A stretch of 64,000 nt of DNA from SAR86 cluster bacterium (GTDB lineage Bacteria; Pseudomonadota; Gammaproteobacteria; Magnimaribacterales; D2472): NCBI GenBank assembly GCA_023703655.1, contig CP097973.1, positions 1,172,170 through 1,236,169 on the forward strand. The letters run 5' to 3'. The translations under genes and the position numbers were made by a program. Shown here one piece after another: positions 37,262 through 48,072 of the stretch. Position 1 is the stretch's first letter, and each line of letters opens with the position of its first letter. The notes under the pieces are model-generated. The model was not told the origin of the DNA, did not search any database, and was given only the letters and a program-made list of their open reading frames with translations.

Positions 37262-37885
37262 TTGTTTACTGGGATAGTTACTGAACAAGGAAAAATTACA
37301 CAAATATCAAAGCAAAAAGGATATCTGAGTTTAAGAATCAAAACATCTGAAAAATTTCGAAAAGGTTTAATAAGAGGTGCAAGTGTGTCTGTAAATGGTG
37401 CCTGCCTTACATTTAAAAAAAGGGTTGGGGGGAATATTGAATTTGATGTTGTCGAAGAAACTTTAGGTTTAACAAACTTGAGAGTACTCAAAACAGGATC
37501 GATGGTAAATTTAGAGAGATCTATGAAAGCATCTAGTGAAATTGGCGGTCATCTAGTTTCTGGCCATGTCCAAGGCATTGGCATAGTTACAAAGATTGAT
37601 GAATTATCAGATAAAGTTCGAGATATAAAAATAAAACTTTCTAAAAATCTAATGCAATACGTTATTTATAAGGGTTATATTGCAATAAATGGATGCAGTC
37701 TGACGATAGGTAAAGTGACAAAAAATGAATTTTCAATTCATTTGATTCCCGAAACGCTTGAGATTACAAATTTGTCAAATATTAAAATAGGTGACCCGTT
37801 AAATATAGAGATAGAACAAACAACCTTAACTACCGTAGAAACTATAAAAAAAGTACTTATTCAGAAAAAATTGAAGACAAAATAG
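37262..37885 (+). CDS. ribE: Riboflavin synthase, alpha subunit
   Basis: 207 residues. N-terminal MFTGIVTEQG with TTG start, and two lumazine-binding repeats (SVNGACLTF...FDVVEETLGLTNL and AINGCSLTIG...IHLIPETLEITNL). Joins two lumazines to give riboflavin. Adjacent to pyrE without a gap; the 3' end overlaps pyrB on the other strand by 29 bases. Confidence 0.95.
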   Translation: MFTGIVTEQGKITQISKQKGYLSLRIKTSEKFRKGLIRGASVSVNGACLTFKKRVGGNIEFDVVEETLGLTNLRVLKTGSMVNLERSMKASSEIGGHLVSGHVQGIGIVTKIDELSDKVRDIKIKLSKNLMQYVIYKGYIAINGCSLTIGKVTKNEFSIHLIPETLEITNLSNIKIGDPLNIEIEQTTLTTVETIKKVLIQKKLKTK

Positions 37886-38762
37886 CCATCCTCATTGCAA
37901 CACCATTAGCTACTTGGTTTTTAATTTTTGTATTTGAAAGAAACTCGACATCTTTTTCTAATTCTATTCCCCAATTTACTGGGCCTGGATGGAATAACAA
38001 AAAATCTTTTTTTGCTAATTGAAGATTATCTAGTGTAATTTGATAACTTTTGACGTAATCTTTGTGGTTAATAGACAAAGTGTTTTCCAGTCTTTCATTT
38101 TGGATCCTTAGTGCCATAATCAAATCTACGTTACTTATAGCTTCACTAAGGTTATCGAAATATTCAAATTGCTGATGATCCATATATTTTGAACATAGCT
38201 CAGGTATACCAGACAATCTTATTCGTTTTGAGCCAGTAATTTTTAAAAGCTCGAGAAATGAGTTTGCTACTCTTGAGTGATCAAGATCACCAACTACTAG
38301 AATGTCTAAATTATCAGGAGATTTAGAAAATTCATTCATAGTCATATAATCTGTTAATGCTTGTGAGGGATGGCTTAATATTCCCTGACCAGCATTAATA
38401 AAATTGATGTTTGGTAAGTCATTGATTAAATCCTCAAAAAGCTCTTCTTTTGATCTGATAATCAGTGTATCTACACCCATTAGTGAGATAGTTTCAATGG
38501 TATCTTTAATTGACTCCCCCTTTTTTAATGATGACTGACTGCAGTCAAAATCAATAAATCTTGCACCCAAATTTAATGCTGCTATTTCGAAGGAAAGTTT
38601 TGTCCTTGTACTGGGTTCAAAAAATAGTGCTCCTACTGTTTTATCTGGATAAATCGACTCTTGAACAAAAGTTCCATCAGAAAGTTTAAAATTGTTAGCT
38701 AAATCAACAAGATTGGTTATTTGTTTTTTCGTAAGGAATTCTATATTAATTAAACTTTTCAT
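37857..38762 (-). CDS. pyrB: Aspartate carbamoyltransferase catalytic subunit
   Basis: 301 residues. Motifs: FFEPSTRTKLSFEIA (carbamoyl-phosphate binding), SSLKKGESIKDT, ILSHPSQALTDYMT, VVGDLDHSRVANS, MALRIQNER and FHPGPVNWG. Start of pyrimidine synthesis. Adjacent to ridA (eight bases); no regulatory pyrI or pyrC-like partner here. The 29-base tail overlap with ribE is notable. Confidence 0.95.
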   Translation of the reverse strand: MKSLINIEFLTKKQITNLVDLANNFKLSDGTFVQESIYPDKTVGALFFEPSTRTKLSFEIAALNLGARFIDFDCSQSSLKKGESIKDTIETISLMGVDTLIIRSKEELFEDLINDLPNINFINAGQGILSHPSQALTDYMTMNEFSKSPDNLDILVVGDLDHSRVANSFLELLKITGSKRIRLSGIPELCSKYMDHQQFEYFDNLSEAISNVDLIMALRIQNERLENTLSINHKDYVKSYQITLDNLQLAKKDFLLFHPGPVNWGIELEKDVEFLSNTKIKNQVANGVAMRMAILSSIFSE

Positions 38763-38770
38763 CCTGTGCG

Positions 38771-39154
38771 TTATTGAATAACAGCAATGGCATCAATTTC
38801 AATATTTACATCCATGGGTAATCTTGCAACTTGGATGGTTGCTCTTGCTGGATATGGCTCTTTAAACCTTTCAGCCATAATCTTATTCACTACATCAAAC
38901 TTTGAAAGGTCTTTTAAAAAAATATTTAACTTAGCTATGTCCTCAAGTCCGATAGAGGCCTCAACACAGACTGCCTCAAGATTATCAAACACCTGCTTTG
39001 TTTCTGCAGTGAAGTCACCCACAATTAATGCATCTTGTTTTGGATCAATAGGTATCTGGCCTGAGATAAAAATTAAATTACCAACTTTGACTGCTTGAGA
39101 ATAAGGACCAACTGGCTTTGGGGCATTTGAAGTATTAATAGTTTGTTTTTTCAT
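38771..39154 (-). CDS. ridA: RidA-family enamine/imine deaminase
   Basis: 127 residues from ATG 39154 (further upstream codons lie inside spoT). Motifs: APKPVGPYSQAVKVGNLIFISGQIPID, VFDNLEAVC and the C-terminal PARATIQVARLPMDVNIEIDAIAVI with the conserved Arg and Glu. Hydrolyses reactive 2-aminoacrylate intermediates. Follows spoT with a 20-base overlap, the common spoT-ridA pair. Confidence 0.93.
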   Translation of the reverse strand: MKKQTINTSNAPKPVGPYSQAVKVGNLIFISGQIPIDPKQDALIVGDFTAETKQVFDNLEAVCVEASIGLEDIAKLNIFLKDLSKFDVVNKIMAERFKEPYPARATIQVARLPMDVNIEIDAIAVIQ

Positions 39155-41345
39155 TTTCACTTTTTGCATCATTTACTACCCTTATACAACTTGTAATGAA
39201 CTTGATTGAGCGTATCTTTGCCATCAACTTTTTTAGCTCTTTTGTATTTCCAACGTTGGCTTCAAAATTAAATTCAGTAAAACGTTCATCAAGATCTTTT
39301 GTGTATACATTTGATATATTAATATTAAGTTTTGCGAAGACAGATGCTAAGTCAGCAAGGGCGCCTGGTTTATCCTCACCTGTTGCTTTTATTAAAGCAT
39401 TATATGTTAGATTAATTCCTTTATCGCCCCAAATTGTTTGTAGGTATCTTGAAGCATCTGCTCTATTTGATCGAACTTGCTTGCATCTTGAATGATGAAT
39501 CACTATACCTCGATCAGTATCGGTATGAGCAAGAATTGGGTCACCATAAATGGGCATACAACATTTTGCATATACTACCGATACACCTTCAATCATATGG
39601 TTTGAAAGCACAAGAGATTTAATATTTTTTGCTGAGTCTTTCCTAATCTGCAAACCTTTGTAAAAAGTCTCAGCAACCAAGCTGCCTGTTTTTTTTCCAA
39701 GACCAAGATCTGTAAAAAGTTTATTCAAACTTGTTGTGCCAATATTACTTAAAATATTTTTTAATCTATTTCCGCGGTAATCTTTCAAGCTCAATCCACT
39801 TCTATTAAGTTCATTTTCCAACATTAATTTCCCAGCTTTTCTAGCCTGAGATGCTTTTTGTTGCCTCAAGTTAGATCTTATGGAGCTTCTTGCTTTACTC
39901 GTGGATACAAAATTTAACCACGCTGGATTTGGCTCAGCTTTTTTGGAGACAATGATCTCTATCGACTGCCCATTTTCTAACCTGACATTCAACGGTGCAT
40001 ACTTTCTATTAATCTTGCATGCTATTGCCCTATCTCCGACATCAGTATGCAGTTCATAGGCAAAGTCGATAGGTGTGGATCCATTTTTTAAATTGATGAT
40101 GTCCCCTTTTGGGGTAAAAACATAAACTTCATCATTAAATAGATCAGATTTTATTGTCTCAAAAAATTCTGAAGAATCTTGAGATTCTTCATCATAATTT
40201 GCAATTCTTTTTAGCCATTTTCTTGCGCCTAAAGTTTTGTTTACATCTTGGATTCCAGTCTTATAAGCCCAATGTGCTGCAACTCCATTTTCAGCAACAT
40301 CTTCCATGCTTTTAGTCTGAATTTGAACTTCAATTGGAATTGCATCAAGCGCTATTAAAGATGTATGCAAAGCTTGATAACCATTTGTCTTAGGTATAGC
40401 AATATAATCTTTAAATCTTTTTTCAATTGGCTTGTAAAAATTGTGAATTATGCCCAAACTTTTATAAACATCATCAACGGAATTTACAATTACTCTGAAG
40501 GCAAAAACATCCAAAATCTCTGAAAAAGGTCTTTTTTTGTACTTTATCTTTCTATAAATGCTGAATAAGCTTTTCTGTCTTCCTTGCACAGTGGCTAAAA
40601 TACCAGCCTTCTTCAATCTAAACTTAAGTTCTTTTCTTAATTTATAAACGATTTTCTCTCTGCCATTTTTTGCAGATTTAATTGCAGATTTCAGGAGTCT
40701 AGCTCTCATTGGATGCAGACACTTAAATGCTCTGTCTTCTAACTCGGCTCGAAGGTTCTGCATTCCAATTCTGATGGCAATTGGTCCATATAGATCGAGT
40801 GTTTCTATACATTTCTGTATTTGCTTATCTCGGGGTAAGAAATCGATTGTTCTCATGTTATGAAGTCTGTCGCAAAGTTTTACAACAATAACCCTAATAT
40901 CTTTTGACATTGCCATTGCCATTTTTTGGAAATTGGTGGCATCTTTTTCAGCAATGTTGTCGAAGGATATCTTTTTGAGTTTACTTAAGCCATCTACAAT
41001 ACTAATGGTTTCTTTACCAAACATTTTTTCTAAAGTGCTTTTACTGACATCACTATCTTCAAGGACATCATGCATAAAGCCTGCACAGATTGATTGTTGA
41101 TCCATATTATAATCAAGGAGAATCGAAACAACTTCTTCAGGATGAGTTATATATGGTGACCCATCCAACCTTTTTTGCCCATAATGTGCTTGAGTTGCAA
41201 CATAATAGGCTAAATTAATTTTTTCTAGCTCCATATCTGAGAAGTAAGAAGCTTTTTTTAAAAGAGTTTTTGGAAGTAAAAGTGGAGGTTTCTGATTAGA
41301 TGATTGAAATAATGTTAAATTAGCTGATGTTATGTGTTCGCTCAA
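39135..41345 (-). CDS. spoT: Bifunctional (p)ppGpp synthetase/hydrolase
   Basis: 736 residues. HD hydrolase domain (FMHDVLEDSD with the HD pair, KLCDRLHNMRT), synthetase domain (AFRVIVNSVDD, PKTNGYQALHTSLI, VQIQTKSMEDVAENGVAAHW), TGS, zinc-finger/conserved-Cys and ACT domains at the C-terminus (KCCMPIYGDP). Sets the stringent alarmone level. It is probably the only RSH protein of a small genome, although that cannot be seen here. Lies between rpoZ and ridA. Confidence 0.95.
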   Translation of the reverse strand: MSEHITSANLTLFQSSNQKPPLLLPKTLLKKASYFSDMELEKINLAYYVATQAHYGQKRLDGSPYITHPEEVVSILLDYNMDQQSICAGFMHDVLEDSDVSKSTLEKMFGKETISIVDGLSKLKKISFDNIAEKDATNFQKMAMAMSKDIRVIVVKLCDRLHNMRTIDFLPRDKQIQKCIETLDLYGPIAIRIGMQNLRAELEDRAFKCLHPMRARLLKSAIKSAKNGREKIVYKLRKELKFRLKKAGILATVQGRQKSLFSIYRKIKYKKRPFSEILDVFAFRVIVNSVDDVYKSLGIIHNFYKPIEKRFKDYIAIPKTNGYQALHTSLIALDAIPIEVQIQTKSMEDVAENGVAAHWAYKTGIQDVNKTLGARKWLKRIANYDEESQDSSEFFETIKSDLFNDEVYVFTPKGDIINLKNGSTPIDFAYELHTDVGDRAIACKINRKYAPLNVRLENGQSIEIIVSKKAEPNPAWLNFVSTSKARSSIRSNLRQQKASQARKAGKLMLENELNRSGLSLKDYRGNRLKNILSNIGTTSLNKLFTDLGLGKKTGSLVAETFYKGLQIRKDSAKNIKSLVLSNHMIEGVSVVYAKCCMPIYGDPILAHTDTDRGIVIHHSRCKQVRSNRADASRYLQTIWGDKGINLTYNALIKATGEDKPGALADLASVFAKLNINISNVYTKDLDERFTEFNFEANVGNTKELKKLMAKIRSIKFITSCIRVVNDAKSENEKTNY

Positions 41346-41370
41346 AAATGAACTCCATTTTGTACATTGA

Positions 41371-41643
41371 CTAACCTACTATATCATCTTTTGGCTTAGT
41401 CCTATCCAACGAGAATTCGTCAAGAAGGACATCCTCTTCAAGGGTCTTATTAAGAATTTCTTCAGTCATCAGTCCCTCTTCTATCTCACGTAAGGCTACT
41501 ATTGTCGGTTTATCATCCTCCCATTCGACAAGAGGCTCTCTACTAGTAGTAGAAAGTTGTCTTGCACGACCAGAAGCTAGCAGAATTAACTTAAATCTAC
41601 TTTCAACTTCATTTAAACACTTTTCAACAGTAATTCTTGCCAT
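41371..41643 (-). CDS. rpoZ: RNA polymerase omega subunit
   Basis: 90 residues. MARITVEKCLNEVESRFKLILLASGRARQL is typical of RpoZ (given here as shorter blocks MARITVEKCL and RFKLILLASGRARQ), followed by NKTLEED. Small RNA polymerase assembly subunit, also a ppGpp site component. Between gmk and spoT, the usual order. Confidence 0.95.
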   Translation of the reverse strand: MARITVEKCLNEVESRFKLILLASGRARQLSTTSREPLVEWEDDKPTIVALREIEEGLMTEEILNKTLEEDVLLDEFSLDRTKPKDDIVG

Positions 41644-41684
41644 ATATATAAGTCCGGATGCTTATTTTAGTGTTTTTTATGATG

Positions 41685-42302
41685 CTAATTCAACAATTTT
41701 TTTAAAAACATTTCAGTTTTGCTGTCTATAGGGAAATCATTTTCGCCAAGAATAATTGAGACAAGATTATTACAGCACTCATCAAAATCATCATTAATTA
41801 AAATATGATCATAATTTTTTGCATGAGATATTTCGTTATAGGCATTTTTTATCCTGAGATCTATATTAGCTTTAGTGTTTGTTCCTCGTATTTCAAGTCT
41901 ATCTTTAAGTGACTGAATTGATGGTGGTAGCAGGAAGATAGATTCACAAGGAAAAGTCTTATTTTTAATAGATTGAACACCTTGAACATCAATTTCCAGA
42001 ATTAAATTAATGCCTTCTAATAGTTTTTCTTCAACGAATTCCCTTGAGGTCCCATACATGTTTCCATGGACCTTAGCATGTTCCAGAAAAAAATTTTTAT
42101 TCAGTTTGTCCTGAAAATCAAATTTATCAATAAAAAAATAATAATCTTGATTATCTGATCTCTCCTTTCGAGTTGTGTAGGATATAGATAACTCCACTTT
42201 TTGGCCAAGTTTTTGGATCTTATTTATAGCTGAATTTATTAATGACGACTTCCCAGTTCCTGAGGCAGCAGAAATTAAAAATAGTTTAGATACTGAAGTC
42301 AT
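41685..42302 (-). CDS. gmk: Guanylate kinase
   Basis: 205 residues. P-loop SAASGTGKSSLIN, SYTTRKERSDNQDYYF, FLEHAKVHGNMYGTS, LILEIDVQG, and RGTNTKANIDLRI. Converts GMP to GDP. The start overlaps the yicC stop by four bases. Confidence 0.96.
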   Translation of the reverse strand: MTSVSKLFLISAASGTGKSSLINSAINKIQKLGQKVELSISYTTRKERSDNQDYYFFIDKFDFQDKLNKNFFLEHAKVHGNMYGTSREFVEEKLLEGINLILEIDVQGVQSIKNKTFPCESIFLLPPSIQSLKDRLEIRGTNTKANIDLRIKNAYNEISHAKNYDHILINDDFDECCNNLVSIILGENDFPIDSKTEMFLKKLLN

Positions 42303-43144
42303 TGAATATTTTGTGCTTGTTCACGCAATTCTTCAATAAGAATCCTACCATCGATTGCTAATTTCTTGATCTTTATATTGTCTACTTTGACTGAAAGCGT
42401 GTTCATTTCTCGAAGCAGTTCTTGCAACAAAATATCTAAACGCTTCCCATGGTCATGTCTTTTTTTCAAAAGCTTATGTACCTCATTTAGATGGAAACTG
42501 ATCCTCTCAAGCTCCTCACTTATATCATGTTTGATGATATGATTGGATGCTTCTGACAAAATCTCAGCATTAGTAAAAGAATGAATCTTTGTAAATTTCT
42601 TTTTTAATTTTTGAACTCTTTTTTTATTTAATAAAGGGGCCATCTTTGAGATTGATTCTCGAATCTTTGCCAATTTTTTATGCTTAACTAAGATAATTCT
42701 TTTAAGTGCACGTCCTTCAAGAAGTCTAGCGTCCTTAAGCTCGTGAATTGCATTATTAATCAAGCGTTTAATTATGCTCACTCTATTTGGTTTAGAGTCT
42801 ATAACAAATATTCCAGGTATATCTTTTATATCACTAAAGTTAAGCTTTTGGTTGAGTAATTGGTTCCCTTTCAACTCAGCTCGCAATGACTTTAAAAGTG
42901 TTTGATTAATGCTGATCTTTTGAGCGATTCGATCAAAATTACTTAATTTGATTTCTATATTGCCTCTTGAGAACATTTTTTTTGCTAGATTAAGTGCAAA
43001 AGCTTCAAAAATATTGGATTGATCCAAAGCCTTAAATTTAACGTCAAGAAATTTGCTGTTTACAGATCTTATTTCACAGCTTATATCATTGCCATCTATA
43101 AAAATCTTAGAACAACTGAATCCCGTCATACTTTCTAATGGCAT
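42299..43144 (-). CDS. yicC: YicC-family endoribonuclease
   Basis: 281 residues, family length. ESMTGFSC at the N-terminus, EIRSVNSKFLDVKF, and the C-terminal GKRLDILLQELLREMNTLSVK followed by IEELREQAQNIQ. YicC proteins are stress-associated ribonucleases. Genetic order yicC-gmk-rpoZ-spoT is conserved. Confidence 0.92.
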   Translation of the reverse strand: MPLESMTGFSCSKIFIDGNDISCEIRSVNSKFLDVKFKALDQSNIFEAFALNLAKKMFSRGNIEIKLSNFDRIAQKISINQTLLKSLRAELKGNQLLNQKLNFSDIKDIPGIFVIDSKPNRVSIIKRLINNAIHELKDARLLEGRALKRIILVKHKKLAKIRESISKMAPLLNKKRVQKLKKKFTKIHSFTNAEILSEASNHIIKHDISEELERISFHLNEVHKLLKKRHDHGKRLDILLQELLREMNTLSVKVDNIKIKKLAIDGRILIEELREQAQNIQ

Positions 43145-43149
43145 AATTT

Positions 43150-43935
43150 CTATTCTAATAAGTTACTGTCATTCAATGTAGTTAAATCAAATATTTTTTC
43201 AATATCATTTACTTCAAAATACTTACTGAAGCTTTTGTTAGGAAACATCTTGCTAAAAGCATCTTGATAACTGATGCTTGGCTCAGAAAGATTTAATATC
43301 TTAAGTTCACTGCCCAACATACAAAAATTAAACATAAATTTTGCAACTCTGTCGCGACATATCCTATTCATCGTTTTATTTGGTAATATTATTTTTTGTC
43401 CATCAAAGTGATTGACCCACTTTGAAATATTTGAAGTTGGGCTTTTATTGTATAAACCAGAGGTTCGAGCTATGAGCTTTTGTTTCGAAAGTATATTTTT
43501 TGTAAAAAGTTTTTCCGATTTTAGGAGGCATTCTCCTCTAAAGTCATCTGGCAAAGCCACAGTAGTTTCATTTATAAAATTATTTCTAGAGCCATATACT
43601 CGAGTTGATGAAATTAATAGTGCTGTGTTAAAAGAAACTGATTCTAATAATTGATTAATTTTTTTCATTCCCTCGATGTATCCTTTTTCATATCCTTTTA
43701 GATCAAAGCTTTGAGGAACTAAAGTTATAATTAAAGCATGGTAATGGCTTAAAAGTTCTTTTTTCAAAGACAAATTTGAGTTCAGATCAAATTGAATTTG
43801 AGTATTTGCGTGATTAATCGATTCCTTGTTGCGGCCAATAGCAGTAATATTAAGCTTATCAGATGAAATATTTGACAGTCTTTTGCCTAAATCTCCGTAA
43901 CCAATATATAAAATCTCTCTTTTCATTCTTTTCAA
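43150..43935 (-). CDS. NAD(P)-binding SDR protein, YeeZ-like
   Basis: 261 residues. Extended-SDR Rossmann start ILYIGYGDLGKRLS, a long central STRVYGSRN block and PDDFRGECLLKSEKL. Resembles YeeZ-type epimerase-like proteins; substrate unknown. Divergent from recG across 28 bases and at the head of the leftward yicC unit. Confidence 0.7.
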   Translation of the reverse strand: MKRMKREILYIGYGDLGKRLSNISSDKLNITAIGRNKESINHANTQIQFDLNSNLSLKKELLSHYHALIITLVPQSFDLKGYEKGYIEGMKKINQLLESVSFNTALLISSTRVYGSRNNFINETTVALPDDFRGECLLKSEKLFTKNILSKQKLIARTSGLYNKSPTSNISKWVNHFDGQKIILPNKTMNRICRDRVAKFMFNFCMLGSELKILNLSEPSISYQDAFSKMFPNKSFSKYFEVNDIEKIFDLTTLNDSNLLE

Positions 43936-43963
43936 GTATCTATATTAAAAGTATTATCGAGAT

Positions 43964-46021
43964 GTGCCTAATAAAGAGCTAAATAAACTCAAAAATGTTG
44001 GACCTGCAACAATTGCTCAATTGAATAATTTAGGCATCCAATCAATCCAAGACTTATGCTTTCATTTGCCTATTAATTATCAAGATAAAACAAAAATAAT
44101 GCAGATTTCAGACATTGATGTTGGCGATGAGGCCTTCGTTGAGGGCAAAATACTTTCCGTACAGACTATTTATAAACCAAGAAAAATGTTAGTTGCAAAA
44201 ATCAGTAATGGCAGCTCCTTTTTTAATCTGAGATTATTTTATTTCCACCCAAATCAGTCAAAGCAATTTAGATCAGGTGCGCATATAAGATGCTTTGGCA
44301 AGACCTCATTAAGTAGATATGGTCTAGAGATGATTCATCCAGATTATCAAATCATGCAAAATATAACACCACTCTCAAAAACACTTAATCCTGTTTACAG
44401 AATAACAAAAGGCATAAGTCAGAATAAGATGAGAAGTTTAATTAAGTTGGCTATGGACGATTATAATTTTGAAGACGAAGAAATAGATCTCTCGAGATTT
44501 TATAACGATGAAAGTTTAACTATTAGAGAGGCATTAAATATTATTCATGCGCCAGATCCCACAATTCCTATTGATGAACTCACTCCAGGTGGTACTCATC
44601 CAGCAAGAGTAAAGCTATTAAAGGAGGAATTAATTGCATTTCAAATAGGAATGGTGTCAATAAAAAATAAACAAAAAACATCCAAAGCTTATGAATGCAA
44701 GAATAATGGAAAGTGGGAGAATGATTTTAAGCATACATTTCCTTTTGAATTAACAAATGCTCAAAAACGAGTATCTAGAGAAATTAATAATGACATTGCA
44801 GAAACTAGTCCTATGATGCGTCTAGTTCAAGGTGACGTAGGCTCTGGTAAGACGGCAGTAGCATTATTGAGTGCAACTAAAGCACTTGATTCAGGATATC
44901 AGGTAGTATTTATGGCCCCTACTACATTGCTTGCTCAACAGCACTTAGAAAGTATTAAAAATTATTTTCCGTCTCATCAAGATGAAATTGCTTTGCTTAC
45001 AAGTGGATTAAGGAAAAAAGAGAGAGATGAGATTATTGAAAATATTTTCTCAGGAAGTATTAAATTTTTAGTGGGAACTCATGCTGTCTTACAAAATGAT
45101 GTTAACTTTAAAGCTCTTGCAATGGTTATCATTGATGAGCAACACAGATTTGGCGTCAATCAGAGGCTAACACTAACAAGAAAAGCTGATAATGGGTTGA
45201 GTGCTCATCAATTAACTCTTACTGCAACACCTATTCCAAGGACTCTTTCCATGAGTATTTATGCAAACATGGATGTATCAGTGATAGATGAATTGCCACC
45301 GGGCAGATTGCCCATTGAAACATCCATGGTTGCTATTAGTGCAAGAGATAAACTTATTAAAAGAGTTGAGAAGGCAATAAAAAAAGATAGTCTAGTTTAT
45401 TGGATTTGCCCATTAGTTGAAGAATCTGAAACTCTTGATTTGAGTTCAGTAAATGAACGGTTTGATACTTTAAAAGAATCTTTGGGTGAAAAGAATGTCG
45501 CGCTCATGCATGGAAAGCTCTCAAATGGTGAAAAAAAAGAAGCCATATATAAATTTAAGTCCGGCGAAATAAAAATTCTCATTTCAACAACTGTTATTGA
45601 AGTTGGGGTGGATGTTCCTGATGCAGATATAATGATTATTGAAAATGCAGAACGGTTTGGGCTAGCTCAATTACATCAATTAAGAGGAAGGGTGGGAAGA
45701 AGTTCTAAGGCAAGCTTCTGTATATTGCTGCATAAAGACAAATTAACTGAGTTATCGCAAGAAAGACTATCTGCATTGTGTGACTCAAATGATGGATTTG
45801 CAATTGCAGAAAAAGATCTTGAAATTAGAGGACCAGGAGAAATTCTTGGTTCTCAACAAACAGGTGTCTTGCCATTCCGTTATGCAAATCTTGTTAGAGA
45901 CAATAAATATCTGACTGATACAAAGAATATTGCTGAACGCATTTATGATGCGGACAAAGAAAAGGCAAATCAACTCATGAAAAGGTGGATTTCAGGAATA
46001 ATCAGTTATGCTAATGCTTGA
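43964..46021 (+). CDS. recG: ATP-dependent DNA helicase RecG
   Basis: 685 residues. The wedge/OB domain precedes helicase motifs: LTNAQKRVSREI, VQGDVGSGKTAVALL (Walker A), DEQHRFG (DExH), LTATPIPRTLSM, STTVIEVGVDVPDA, and QLRGRVGRS. Remodels stalled forks. GTG start at 43964. Usually near spoT-trmH; here trmH is missing. Confidence 0.96.
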   Translation: MPNKELNKLKNVGPATIAQLNNLGIQSIQDLCFHLPINYQDKTKIMQISDIDVGDEAFVEGKILSVQTIYKPRKMLVAKISNGSSFFNLRLFYFHPNQSKQFRSGAHIRCFGKTSLSRYGLEMIHPDYQIMQNITPLSKTLNPVYRITKGISQNKMRSLIKLAMDDYNFEDEEIDLSRFYNDESLTIREALNIIHAPDPTIPIDELTPGGTHPARVKLLKEELIAFQIGMVSIKNKQKTSKAYECKNNGKWENDFKHTFPFELTNAQKRVSREINNDIAETSPMMRLVQGDVGSGKTAVALLSATKALDSGYQVVFMAPTTLLAQQHLESIKNYFPSHQDEIALLTSGLRKKERDEIIENIFSGSIKFLVGTHAVLQNDVNFKALAMVIIDEQHRFGVNQRLTLTRKADNGLSAHQLTLTATPIPRTLSMSIYANMDVSVIDELPPGRLPIETSMVAISARDKLIKRVEKAIKKDSLVYWICPLVEESETLDLSSVNERFDTLKESLGEKNVALMHGKLSNGEKKEAIYKFKSGEIKILISTTVIEVGVDVPDADIMIIENAERFGLAQLHQLRGRVGRSSKASFCILLHKDKLTELSQERLSALCDSNDGFAIAEKDLEIRGPGEILGSQQTGVLPFRYANLVRDNKYLTDTKNIAERIYDADKEKANQLMKRWISGIISYANA

Positions 46022-46036
46022 AGGTTTAGTCCATTA

Positions 46037-48022
46037 CTAAATTGAAAGCAGAGGGGCTATTACAAGACTTACTATTGCCATCACATTAATAAGAATGTTC
46101 ATAGATGGTCCTGATGTATCTTTAAAAGGATCTCCTACAGTATCACCGACAACAGTTGCAGAATGGGTTTCAGACCCTTTGCCTCCTAAATTTCCTTTTT
46201 CAACATATTTTTTAGCATTATCCCAAGCTCCACCAGCATTAGCCATCATGAGAGCCAATGAAACACAACCAAGCAATCCTCCTGCCAACATCCCGCCTAA
46301 AGCTTGAGCTCCTAATCCAAACCCTACAATTGCAGGCATTGAAACGGCAATTATTCCAGGTAGCATCATTTTCTTGAGTGCTGCAGTTGTTGCAATTTCT
46401 ACACACTTTTCTGAGTCAGGTTCAGCAGTGCCTTCCATCAATCCTGTAATCTCTTTGAATTGTCTTCTGATCTCATTGATCATTGCAAAAGCAGCATCAC
46501 CAACAGCTGTCATAGTGATAGATGAGACAAGAAAAGGTATACATACACCTATAAACATTCCAACGAGGACAATTGGCTCGGTCAAAGCTAAGGAAAATTC
46601 TGGATTTTCTTTTGATACAACAGCAGAGAAAGCTGAAATAATTGCAAGAGCGGCCAATGCCGCAGCCCCAATTGCAAAGCCTTTCCCAATAGCAGCTGTT
46701 GTATTGCCTAATTCATCCAAAGAGTCTGTGATCTCTCTTACATCTTCACCCATACCTGACATCTCTGCAATCCCGCCAGCATTATCAGCTACGGGACCAT
46801 ATGCATCAATTGCCATCGTAATTCCAACTGTAGCAAGCATGCCTACAGCAGCTATACCTACACCATATACCCCAGAAAGCTGTGTGGAAATGAATATGAT
46901 TCCAGCAAGAATAACTATTGGAATTACAACAGATTGCATCCCAACTGACAGTCCTGAGATCATTACAGTTGCTGAACCAGTTTCGCCGGATTCTGCAATC
47001 TTTCTAACCGGCTTACCACCTGTGTAATACTCAGTAATTAATCCAATGAGTACTCCTCCAACTGCTCCAGCAATTACACACCACCAAACGTTAGTATCTA
47101 CGTTGTTGAAGGAGTCAACAATAAAATAAGCCATAGCAACAAATATAACTGGAGCCAAGAGAGTTCCTGATCTTAAAGCACTAGCAGGTGCCTTTGCAGA
47201 TTGGAGTTTTACAATTAGAATTCCTAAAATTGATGCTATCAATCCACTGGATGATAAAGCAAGAGGTAGCATCATCATATCTTGATTATCCAATGTGTAT
47301 GCAATTGCGATAGATGCAATCATAGCACCACAATAAGACTCAAATATATCTGATCCCATCCCTGCAACATCACCGACATTGTCACCAACATTGTCTGCAA
47401 TCACCCCAGGATTTCTGGGATCATCTTCAGGTATGCCCGCCTCAATCTTTCCGACGAGATCAGCTCCAACGTCGGCACTTTTTGTAAAAATTCCACCGCC
47501 AACCCTTGAAAACAGGGCAACAACAGATGCTCCCATCCCAAAGCCTTCAAGTTTATGAGGATCAATGCCAGCAGGCACAAAAAAATAATATAAAGCTCCT
47601 AATCCAATTAAACCAAGAGAAGCAACACATAGGCCCATAATTGAACCACCATAAAAAGATACTGTAAGGGCAGCTGGAGCGCCATCTTTTTGAGCAGCAG
47701 TAGCTGTTCTAACATTTGCTTTAGTTGCAGCATACATACCTATAAATCCAGCAATAGATGAACATAAAGCTCCAACAATCACAGATATTGCTGTATATGG
47801 TCCAAGCCCTTCAGCCATCCAAACTAATCCAACCAAAACAATAATAAAGACAAACAAATATTTGTATTCTGTTTTCATGAAAGCTAGGGCGCCATAGTGA
47901 ATTTGATCCCCAATTCTCTTGACCTTATCTTCTCCATCAGGATATTTCATAACTAGTAGGTAAATAACAAATGCAATAATGAGTCCTATGACTCCGAGAA
48001 TCGGTGGTAATAATGTATTCAT
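46037..48022 (-). CDS. hppA: Membrane-bound proton/cation-translocating pyrophosphatase, K+-dependent type
   Basis: 661 residues from ATG 48022; about 16 membrane helices. Catalytic core: [50 protein letters not shown], and [10 protein letters not shown] near the C-terminus. The motif [10 protein letters not shown] has Ala where K+-independent enzymes have Lys, pointing to the K+-stimulated class; whether it pumps H+ or Na+ is not decided by what I see. Uses PPi to build ion gradient, an energy-saving trait common in streamlined marine bacteria. Confidence 0.93.
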   Translation of the reverse strand: MNTLLPPILGVIGLIIAFVIYLLVMKYPDGEDKVKRIGDQIHYGALAFMKTEYKYLFVFIIVLVGLVWMAEGLGPYTAISVIVGALCSSIAGFIGMYAATKANVRTATAAQKDGAPAALTVSFYGGSIMGLCVASLGLIGLGALYYFFVPAGIDPHKLEGFGMGASVVALFSRVGGGIFTKSADVGADLVGKIEAGIPEDDPRNPGVIADNVGDNVGDVAGMGSDIFESYCGAMIASIAIAYTLDNQDMMMLPLALSSSGLIASILGILIVKLQSAKAPASALRSGTLLAPVIFVAMAYFIVDSFNNVDTNVWWCVIAGAVGGVLIGLITEYYTGGKPVRKIAESGETGSATVMISGLSVGMQSVVIPIVILAGIIFISTQLSGVYGVGIAAVGMLATVGITMAIDAYGPVADNAGGIAEMSGMGEDVREITDSLDELGNTTAAIGKGFAIGAAALAALAIISAFSAVVSKENPEFSLALTEPIVLVGMFIGVCIPFLVSSITMTAVGDAAFAMINEIRRQFKEITGLMEGTAEPDSEKCVEIATTAALKKMMLPGIIAVSMPAIVGFGLGAQALGGMLAGGLLGCVSLALMMANAGGAWDNAKKYVEKGNLGGKGSETHSATVVGDTVGDPFKDTSGPSMNILINVMAIVSLVIAPLLSI

Positions 48023-48072
48023 ATTGATGATCTCCCTAGCGTGCAATTTTATCAAAATATCTTTGAAAAAAC

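Noticed and set aside
46374-47027. 217-codon open frame opposite hppA
   Set aside because: Low-complexity shadow of the pyrophosphatase gene on the other strand, no start context or family.
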